In this document: piece by piece, positions 56,030 through 64,000 of the stretch
How the letters are laid out: each line of letters opens with the position of its first letter
Position numbering within the stretch: position 1 is the stretch's first letter
From: Breviolum minutum Mf 1.05b.01
Taxonomy: Eukaryota; Sar; Dinophyceae; Suessiales; Symbiodiniaceae
Assembly (NCBI GenBank): GCA_000507305.1
Contig: DF239954.1
Location: 82,222-146,221, forward strand
DNA: 64,000 bases
Direction: 5' to 3'
The notes under the pieces: model-generated
What the model was told of the DNA's origin: nothing
What the model saw: the letters and a program-made list of their open reading frames with translations, nothing else
The model's database searches: none
Position numbers and translations under genes: made by a program

Positions 56030-58526
56030 GCGCAGCAAGCAAGTGTTGCACGAGCTCGATTTGCGGTGGAGCTCCCAGAGAGCCCTCAACATCGTGTGTC
56101 TGGCCTGCCTTCTCACGGAGCTTGTGTGGTTGATGTCTGGATGTCTTTGTCAAAATATTTCGGATGTCATTTGCTACAAAGTTATCCCGGAAAGACTTTC
56201 TTTGCTTTTTTGTTTTCACAAATATACATGAATATGCTATATGAACTCTTTTCATCTCTTTTCTGAATTTAACAGAAACGGCTATCGAGGATAAAGCAGT
56301 TCGCGAGATGCAAAAAGAATGTCAACGCAACATGACACTCTCTATAATCTAAGCCATGGACTATGGACCACCAAAGAAATGCAAGAGCAACAAAAACATG
56401 TAGAATGTTCTGAAAACTCTGTTAGATTCCAATGAAGGAATGAAGGTAGACTTTCATGGGAGAGACCTGGACTCACCCCACTGGCAGGAAATGAGAAGTG
56501 TTTACAATTTCTATGGAAACACTGGCATAGGATGTTGAAAAACGCATAGTTACTGTATATGATTTGCAATTTTAAACGCTATGTGAGCACGTTATACATT
56601 CATTTCAGCGAATTTGCCACAACATTGTGAACCACATCCCAACGTCCTATGCTGCAATTGTCCGGTTGGCCAGGCAAGTATTGCTACGAATACCAGCCGG
56701 ACGTGAGCAAAAGTGAAGTGGCCATGCAGGTTGCCAAGGTGAGCCGAAGAAAATCATCGGATACATCGATACATCGCTCACGGGTTGGGTTGGATGCAGC
56801 TTGAAACCACCGACATGGATAGGAAGCCGAGGAGGCGCAAGAGGAAGAAAGGAAAATTGCGAGGTGCCAACATTCAGAAAAACTGGAAGTTTTCCTGGAA
56901 AAATTGTGGCAGCGGTTCAGCCAAAATTCTGCAGTCTTCTTGTGTTTTTTGTTTGATTTTCAGGCGCAACTCTTTACAAAGGATCATGGGTATGGGTGAA
57001 GATGGAGGAAGCAGTCCACTGAGTCCCCTTCTGCAGGAGCTAGATTTTGTTGGTAGTTGCAGCGCGTGAAGGCTTCCACTCGAGTTGAAATTAGAACTGG
57101 GTGTCACGGCGATTCCGGAACTTGCGGCGGTTGCGTTCTTCATTTCTTCCGCCAGGACAAGCTTCACCCCTCACGGCGGCAGCGGGTGGTGGAAAAGCTC
57201 TTTCGCAAGAATAGCTGGCTGCTCAATTGCGTAGAGACTTCATTCAATTGAATGGCGTAACTTTTTGATTACTGACTCAGGACTTCCAGAAGATGCGCTG
57301 AAAGAGATTTGGCAAGAGATAGAACAGGCTCAGCCTGTACCTCGGGGTTCTTCATAAACAGTCATAGAGTATCATATCGACCTAGTAGTATACAGTGTAA
57401 TAGTAGTAGATCATGATTATCAATTCATATTGATACAGTAGCATATCTGATTTCACATTGAATATAGCATCATTCTGCGTTACTTGTCTCATATTGATTG
57501 CACTTGCCATTGAACACTGACAAATCCGAGTTGTGTTTCTCCTTGAGATGATGTCAGGGGCCAGCACCAGTCTCATCCAGATCTATTGTGGATATCTCAG
57601 ATTTTAACGGAAACCATGGAAAAGAGCCACGGTCCACGGTGTTGCGGGCAGCAAGGCTTTAACCTTGATGCAAAAGGTCAAAGGCGTGGCACCAGTGATC
57701 ACTGAAAAAACCATCCTGATAACTCAGCATGGCATATTTCTGTTGGTGGTGGGCTTCAAGCAACCGGCTGGCAGTTCTTTCTGGTAGCCCCGAGAGCTTA
57801 GAAGCTTGAAGCCAAGTTGGATGGTGAAGGGATGGTGAAGGGATGGTGAAAGTCGGTGTTTTTTTTGCGGACACCTGCTGGGTTCAACTTTGTTCTTACC
57901 TTTGATTGCCAAGAAAGGTCTTTTGCTGCAAATTCCTCTGACAAAACACCATGTCGAGATAGTGAAGGGTTCTTTTCCTGATCGCCCCAGGCCAATATCT
58001 TCAATTTCTTGAGAAGCAAACACAAGGAGTTTGTGCGACTCTGATCTCGAAACCACCGGATTGATGTGAATTGTTGGAGTGGTACCCGCTCACCATATCA
58101 GCTAAGGTCAAGAAGAACGAGCCGCAAGCGGGCGAGGACAAGAGCAGTTTGTGCTGCCCAAAGATCCAGAGATGTTTGTCTTGCAGCTCCTCGTTGATTT
58201 GCAGGACCCTTTTCAAGGTTTCATAAAGTTCTGTCGCTTTTGCGGCCTGTTGCTTGAGTACGCCACTCAGAGTCCCGAGCTGGGAAATTTACAGCTACTT
58301 TACTTGAGTTTCTTGTATGATTCCTCTGTGATTCTGCAAAAAACATGTGCGTGACGGTAAGACGTTAGAATTTGCAAGTTGAACACCTGTCCCCTTTTGT
58401 GTCGAACCCGTTGAACCAGTTGTTCAATGGTGTGTCATTTTGCAGGTACGATACGGATGGCGAATTCTTACCGGTAAGGCCAACAGCGGTTGAGCCAAAG
58501 GAGCCCAACTTTGGCTTTGACTGAGC
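56030..58526 (+). CDS. Exons of one or more unrecognised genes
   Basis: Several protein-like pieces occur. 56030-56160 reads QVLHELDLRWSSQRALNIVC then LACLLTELVWLMSGCL, a likely membrane helix. 56608-56700 reads RICHNIVNHIPTSYAAIVRL. 57282-57358 reads GLPEDALKEIWQEIEQAQPV then PRGSS and stop, probably a true C-terminus. 57632-57787 reads ALTLMQKVKGVAPVITEKTI then LLVVGFKQPAG. 58146-58345 reads PKDPEMFVLQLLVDLQDPFQ. 58446-58525 reads RYDTDGEFLPVRPTAVEPKE then PNFGFD and stop. At least two stops suggest two genes. I recognise no family. Confidence 0.4.
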
Positions 58527-58946
58527 CACTGCTCCCAGCGAGCAGTCGAGCAGTGGCTGGTTATGGCTGGTTTAGGTCTTCATTTTGGGGGCTCGCAGAA
58601 TGGCTGCAGTTCTGAACTTCGATGCACTTTTTTTGGAATCTCTTGCATCCTTCCAAGAAGGATATGCTAGATGTATCTCATAGATATCATAGACATCACA
58701 GACGAGGATGTGGAGGAATCGTTGGCACTTGATGTGTCAAGTGCTGTTGAAGGAAGTTTGAGGCGAAAACGTCAAACACCTCCTTTGCAAAGCTGTAGAG
58801 TGCTAAGTCTTCTTGTGTTTGCTTCATCAAGACATGACATATCCATGAGTCAATCCCCCATCTTGTATCATTCTTGTGATCTTGCAGCTGTTGAGTGATC
58901 TTCAACTTCACTCGATGGAGCCAATTCAAACGACGCCAAGCCGGCC

Positions 58947-60959
58947 ATGTTTCAACGATTTGTGGCAGTTCAGGCAAGGCGTCCCGTGGCTACGTGTTTG
59001 GTCACCGGTGCATCTGTGATGAGCATCGGTGACTCCGCGGTGCAGCTGTGTGGGTCGGGCACATTGGACCTCGAGCGCAACGTGGTGGTGAGTGCATACA
59101 ATGCAGGCTAGGGGTCCACATGAGTCCAAGGCTTACAAAAGGTCCAAGAATCTATCGCAAATTTATATAGTCTAAGGATGTCCAAGGAAGTTTAGGTTGA
59201 GAAACTTCCGATATACGAACGACATCGCACAGTCAAGTAATAGGAATCGTCAAGTAATAGGAATCGGAATCGTCAAGTAATAGGTCACTTTTCGTGGCAG
59301 GCGCAGTATTTGGTGAAATTTGGAAAGATAGCCGGAGCGCGAAACGTTGTATTTTTCAATACAAAATGCTCATGGCGAGGGCGAAAAGTAACCTCGGTTG
59401 CGCGACGGGTTGCGGACTGACGGGTTCATGGTCGGATCATTCTCGGATTCGTCTCGGATCAGCCGCGCATTGTATAAATGACGTTTCAGCTGTTTTCAGA
59501 AAATTTCTGTCAGATTTTGGGCGGTCATTTTGCGTGGCAGGCGCAGTATTTGGTGAGGTTGGAGGGCGTGGAGTAGTACTTTGTAGTACAGAGTAGTACT
59601 GGAGTAGGACTTTGTAGCACGAAGTAGTACTTCGTAGTACTTTGTAGTAAGGAGTAGTACTGTGCACTAGTCGGTGCGTAAGAAGAGTCGCATGTCGTTG
59701 CAGACTGCGACCTGCCATGGTTGGGTAGAGACTTGGCGTCATTTAGAACTTGCTGGCGCATGAAGGCTCGTCAATCAAGGTTGTCACATGTTCTTCTGGA
59801 TTATATTGCCTACCTTTTGAAACTTCCGGCACCGCCTCGTGCGGTACTACTGGTATAGTCACAGTCATTGTCATAGGATTTTTTTGTGGGACTCGTTTCG
59901 AGAGAGGTCGGAGATGGTTGGAACAACCTAGCGGGACCTAGCTATTGGTTAATTGGTTGATCTTCCTGGCTGGGGTTCGAAGATTCTGGAGTTGGCAGAC
60001 ATGTCCATTACGTGTGCATTGCATGTCCATTACTGTCCAATACATTCTACTACTGTTTCAGCAGAAATCCAGTCACAGGTACCTCACCCTTCTTCTACTT
60101 TTGGTGGCAACACCTTGACGGAATGTGGCCTGGAAAGGGAGTCGCAGCAGTTGCGCGAAAGGCCTTAGTCAACCAAGCAACAATGGCTCCCTTCAACAGT
60201 GCTCTATTTCTGACGTGGAGCACCGCATTGGAGCTACATGGCATTACATGGCAAGTTTCATAAGTACATGCAGCCAGGTATGGAGTATGTATGGGTGGAG
60301 TGCTGAAACGTGATTTTTTTGTATTTTTTTAGGGAAGGTCGTCAGCACCCGAATTCCCGGTCGCAGCTTTTTGAGGTCGTGGATAAAGAGCGGACGTTTT
60401 GAAAGCAAGGATGGCAAGGATGACCCGAAAGTGCTGAAGTGGCTTCAGTTGAACCGAGTGTGTCATTCGTGTCACAGCTGTTTTTTTCGATTTCAAGATT
60501 TCTGCTTTCCGATGTCCAAGTCTTGTATGACAAGAGAAATTCGCAGACTTCCCACCAAGGTACAACATTTGGGAGAAGGCTCAGCTTTTGTGGCTTTAAT
60601 TATTCTGTTTCATTGGCCAACTTCCTTGCACCCTAAAGATGTTTCATCGTTTTCTTCTTCATAACTTTATGATGTTTCACTCATCCTCAGTTTGCAGGTC
60701 AAGAACAAGGTCCGATCAGAAATACCAGACCTGGTACTTGCTCAATGTGGTTATTGGCTTCCTGCAAACGCCGTCAACTTTATGCTGCTGGGCAAACATG
60801 ATATGAAGCAGCTTGAAGCCAGCTAGAGACGTCAAGCGGGCCTGTCTCCTGTCTCGTTCTTGCCGACTGAGGTTCATGCCGCAGCACTTGCGAGTTGTCT
60901 TCATGTCTACCTGCGCTGTGGTGTGGGGAGGATACATCAGCTATGTGGTGCATCGGTGA
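58947..60959 (+). CDS. Mpv17/PMP22-family membrane protein
   Basis: Mpv17-family proteins are small four-helix membrane proteins of peroxisomes, mitochondria or plastids. Exon 1 (58947-59087) starts MFQRFVAVQARRPVATCLVT then GASVMSIGDSAVQ. This is the N-terminal 'YxxxLxxxPxxTxxxTxGxLxxxGDxxxQ' signature, and it ends before GTGAGT. After a roughly 975-base intron, a second exon (about 60062-60232) gives SPFFYFWWQHLDGMWPGKGV, then ARKALVNQATMAPFNSALFL, matching 'HxWYxxLD...KxxxDQxxxxP'. A later exon near 60697 gives RSEIPDLVLAQCGYWLPANA then VNFM, the 'NxxxWPxxQxxNF' signature. The last piece ends HLRVVFMSTCAVVWGGYISY then VVHR and TGA at 60957-60959. Length and order fit the family, so this is one of the most secure genes in the window. 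Confidence 0.8.
59233..59285. repeat. 17-bp tandem repeat, about three copies
   Basis: TCAAGTAATAGGAATCG units at 59234, 59251 and a variant at 59274, in the first intron of the Mpv17-family gene. Confidence 0.7.
59286..59565. repeat. Direct repeat pair
   Basis: GTGGCAGGCGCAGTATTTGG occurs at about 59295 and again at about 59535, about 240 bases apart, with similar flanks (TCACTTTTC and TCATTTTGC before; TGAAATTTGG and TGAGGTTGG after). This looks like a segmental duplication or the long terminal repeats of a very small element. Confidence 0.65.
59570..59668. repeat. GTAGTAC palindromic cluster
   Basis: About eight copies of GTAGTAC or AGTAGTACT, spaced roughly 10-14 bases apart, directly follow the second direct repeat. 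GTAC and AGTACT are self-complementary, so the cluster can fold on itself. Confidence 0.7.
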
Positions 60960-60969
60960 TCATGGGTGA

Positions 60970-63060
60970 TCCCAAGTGTGCGAATTCTAAAGAAAAAGAT
61001 CACTGGCCGGTGATGGCTGGATGTCAGCTGGCACTGACCCAAGCAGGCACAATTAGCTTGTTTGGGGAAGGCAACCTGCAAGAAACAACCAGCAGTTGCT
61101 GCAGTTGCCCCTCACAGATTTCCAGCCCTCCAGTGTTCTTTCAGTTGTTTGCTCGCTTGGGATCTCTATGTTGTCCAGAGACTGTACAGCGCTTCTTAGT
61201 TGCTCGCATCAAGCCGCTGCGACTTTTTGGTATGCGAAACCTGATAAAACGGGAGCTGGTTGTTTGACAAAATGAGCCCAAATATCCCCTCCAGCTGACT
61301 CTACCGGAAACCCGGTAGAAGCCTAGCATCTAATTGGCTCGCTTGCAACAACTGCTCAAATGGCAGAATTGGCCATTTAGATGCCGAGAGAAAACTTTGC
61401 CTATCAGAGAGTTGGTCAGTTGCAAGCCGAAACTGTCACGTAGAAAGCTCACACCTTGCATATGCCGTAGGAATTGTGCACGTGCCGTGAATGCCTATAT
61501 TTTTTCTTTGACCAGGCTGGAAGCACAAGGCTCAAGTGAAGTTCTGATGCATGGCATGGTCAGAGTACTAGACCTCATCCTGCCGTTGATATAACACCAT
61601 CTTCTATTGCAAGCTTGATGATCGGTGGGTTTAGACAACGATCATTGAATGTTTGGACCTGAAAAGACGCACAATCATATCGTTCAAAAAGGCAATCTTT
61701 GTAAGGAATGAGATGGAATGAGTCAATGAGTATGCACCAAAACTCGTAGCATGTTTTTTCAAACAGGCGATGGCGTTTTGGAGGAGTGCCCCCTTTTTGA
61801 TTTCTGAAGACGATGCCAAGCATAGACGCGTGACCCCATGTGCCAGGAGCGCCTGCTCGATTTCCTAAGCAGTCCTACAGACCCAGAATGGGAACCAGGG
61901 TAGCCTGCCCCCTGCCGCCGAATAGATTCTGTCTACAAAACTGGGGAGTGATTGAGATATTTGGCTTGTGATAGTGTGCAAGCATTCATAATCGGCCCCA
62001 AGTTGTTCAACATTTCAGGTACTGGCTGTATAAGGCTTATGTACAGTAAGGGAACATCAATCCCCAAAAATAGCAAAGGTTCAGTACCTCGATTTAAGTA
62101 CCTGCCTAGAACATCATTGGTAACATAATTTCATGCTCGAGAAAATTTCTGCCCGTTTAAGCAGATTATGCTCGTTTCCGAACGTCTAAAAAAAAGGTGT
62201 TCAAATGCAACTTTGAATAGATCATCAAATTCCCACTAGAGCACCCACCCACACACACACACACAAAGTACAACATCGTGGACATTTGTCACCAACGCCA
62301 GGGTCCTCAGTAGATCTCAGTGGCGGTTGGGAACAGTCTTGTGCCATTCCTGCTTGTAACGTATCAGTGATCTTTTCACAGTGGAAAATGCTACTTTGAT
62401 CGCGTGACATTTCCTTGATGTCCTTGCTATCCTTCCGATGTAATCCTCATCAGCCCGAATGGCACTAGTCACGTTGAACGTCTATATCAGGCAACAAGGC
62501 ATGGACTTTGGAAAAATATAGGCTTCCGGCTTGCCGGGTTCAAAATGAACGAAGCCGAAGTTTCCAGTTGTGTTTCGATGTCACGTCTCAGTTGGCCAGG
62601 GTGGGTGGTCGCATCAAGTCATGAAACCGAGTAACACAACCCACATCCAATAAGACATTTTTTATGCAGCCATGCGTCACATAATCTGTATTTTTGGTCT
62701 GGATTCAATGGCTTTTTGGAGTTCATCGCATCCTCCTTGTTGATAGTAGCATCCTTTTGCCATCCCAAAACTGGTTGGAAAGTCAAAACAAGCAATGGCC
62801 GTTTGCACTGGCCTCTTCCCTCATCGCCATGTATGTAAAAAGGTATCGTTCTTTTTGGGCAAGGGGGTTGGTCATCATCGACACTAGCATGTATTTCCCA
62901 AATTCTGGCTAGTGTGCCTCAACTTCCAAAATTTCCATTGTCAGCCCCCCAAGAAAAACCCCTTCCATAACGATTCTGGGAAACATACCTTGATCCTCCT
63001 TGATCCAGCTCCAGCGATGAAAATACAGGCCACGACTGCTGCACCACCTTGGACCCTCGA
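60970..63060. other. Spacer with no supported gene
   Basis: The open frames here are short and conflict between strands. A (CA)n run lies at about 62245-62266. Nothing else is recognisable. Confidence 0.45.
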
Positions 63061-63069
63061 TGTGAGGCA

Positions 63070-63240
63070 CGGATGGGAAAATCAGCACTGCGGATAAGCG
63101 AACTGGCATTGTCTTCCCCTTCTCCCCTTCTTGTGAACGAAGGTGTAAAGGTTCCTGCTGGCATTGCGTTCGATGGTTCGATGAATCTTGAGTTAGCTGC
63201 ACCAGCAATCTCGGAGATATGTTTGTCAAAGACTCCTTAA
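63070..63240 (+). CDS. Candidate terminal exon, unrecognised
   Basis: The frame MGKSALRISELALSSPSPLL, VNEGVKVPAGIAFDGSMNLE, then LAAPAISEICLSKTP ends at TAA 63238-63240. Residue use looks genuine and the direction agrees with the rest of the window, but no domain is recognised. A further protein-like stretch lies at 63550-63640 (EEGQVLENAVGSIGVVDDAI). Confidence 0.35.
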   Translation, partial: RMGKSALRISELALSSPSPLLVNEGVKVPAGIAFDGSMNLELAAPAISEICLSKTP

Positions 63241-64000
63241 TTAAGGTATATAGCAATTCGGGGTTCATTCCAATCAGCTTTCAAACATAGCAGGTCAAGA
63301 GATCAGAGTTGGGAAGATAACTGGTACCCATATTATGCTGTCCGTCACCATTCAATTTTAGATGCTCCAGGTTTCTAAAAGTCTTCAAGCAGTGGACCAG
63401 ACATTTTTTTGGTCAAATTTTCTCGGAAATTCATCAACCTCGTTTGCATGTTTCAACATGTTTGAACTCTCAGATCCAAACTGCCTTCAGTTTCACATTA
63501 TCTCCGAAAGGGGATTCCAGGTGCAAATCGCGGCAGGCCAAGTATAGGCTAAGTATAGAGGAAGGCCAGGTTCTGGAAAATGCCGTGGGGAGCATTGGCG
63601 TTGTTGATGATGCGATATGTTGTTCGCAAGTTACACATGTGGGGCGCATGTTTGTTTTTGGTCACTAAATGTCACAAAGGTCATGCTAGGGGAAGTGGCA
63701 ACGGGGCATTTGTTTTTCACGATGTGTCCAGGTGTGAACGCATTTGGCCACCGAGTGTTGAGATGAGATACAGACGCATGGAGCCTTAGGAACCTGGTGA
63801 CATTCTTTAAGTTATATATTTCGAAATATTCAATGCAAAGTTGAATTGCTGGGAATATGAACAAATGATCAGAAAAAACATCGAATCTTACAGACATGAA
63901 TATAGAAGAACATGCAGGTATAGATTTAAAACGACTTGGATACTATTGTTTGTTTGTGTTGTCGGGGGAGAGTTGCCGTTAGGAACTGTTTGCCCGGAGT

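Overview
The window looks like nuclear DNA of a dinoflagellate, probably a Symbiodiniaceae-type alga. I infer this from several signs. All recognisable genes lie on the + strand. Coding sequence is cut into many short exons separated by introns, mostly with GT-AG-like borders and at least one probable GC donor. A 14-base match to the 3' end of the dinoflagellate spliced leader lies just upstream of a retroelement. The retroelement itself is of a tyrosine-recombinase type. Species cannot be decided from the sequence alone. Exon borders are my own reading and most are approximate.

Layout. 1-0.92 kb: 3' part of a multi-pass membrane protein. 0.92-5.5 kb: mostly non-coding, with a MITE-like element and a few orphan exons. 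5.6-13.6 kb: exons of a very large extracellular protein resembling fibrocystin-L/PKHD1L1 (IPT/TIG repeats, PA14, galactose-binding-like region, first G8 domain, parallel beta-helix repeats), interrupted by a 10-bp satellite with an assembly gap. 13.9-17.5 kb: an aldo-keto reductase gene. 17.8-18.9 kb: the beta-helix of the large protein resumes. 19-21 kb: unrecognised exons and a second MITE-like element. 21.9-23.9 kb: a poly(ADP-ribose) glycohydrolase (PARG) gene. 24-26.5 kb: gene-poor, with an AT-rich block. 26.6-27.5 kb: 3' exons of an unknown gene. 27.5-34.8 kb: a retroelement with five recognisable parts: Gag-like ORF with CCHC knuckle, cytosine-methyltransferase-like domain, reverse transcriptase plus RNase H, a small single-pass membrane ORF, and a tyrosine recombinase. 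38.8-42.7 kb: a second G8 domain and second beta-helix. 46.8-50 kb: C-terminal exons of the large protein. 50.8-51.5 kb: assembly gap. 51.9-58.5 kb: exons of one or more unrecognised genes, including membrane segments. 58.9-61.0 kb: an Mpv17/PMP22-family gene with a repeat-rich intron. 61-64 kb: little that can be supported.

How the parts relate. The two G8/beta-helix halves fit the known two-G8 plan of fibrocystin-L, so they may be one roughly 45-kb gene whose introns hold the same-strand AKR, PARG and retroelement. The alternative is two separate paralogous genes. The AKR case is the clearest, because beta-helix exons flank it on both sides. The retroelement keeps an intact Gag-like ORF and an intact membrane ORF, but its polyprotein and recombinase frames are shifted, so this copy is probably non-autonomous.
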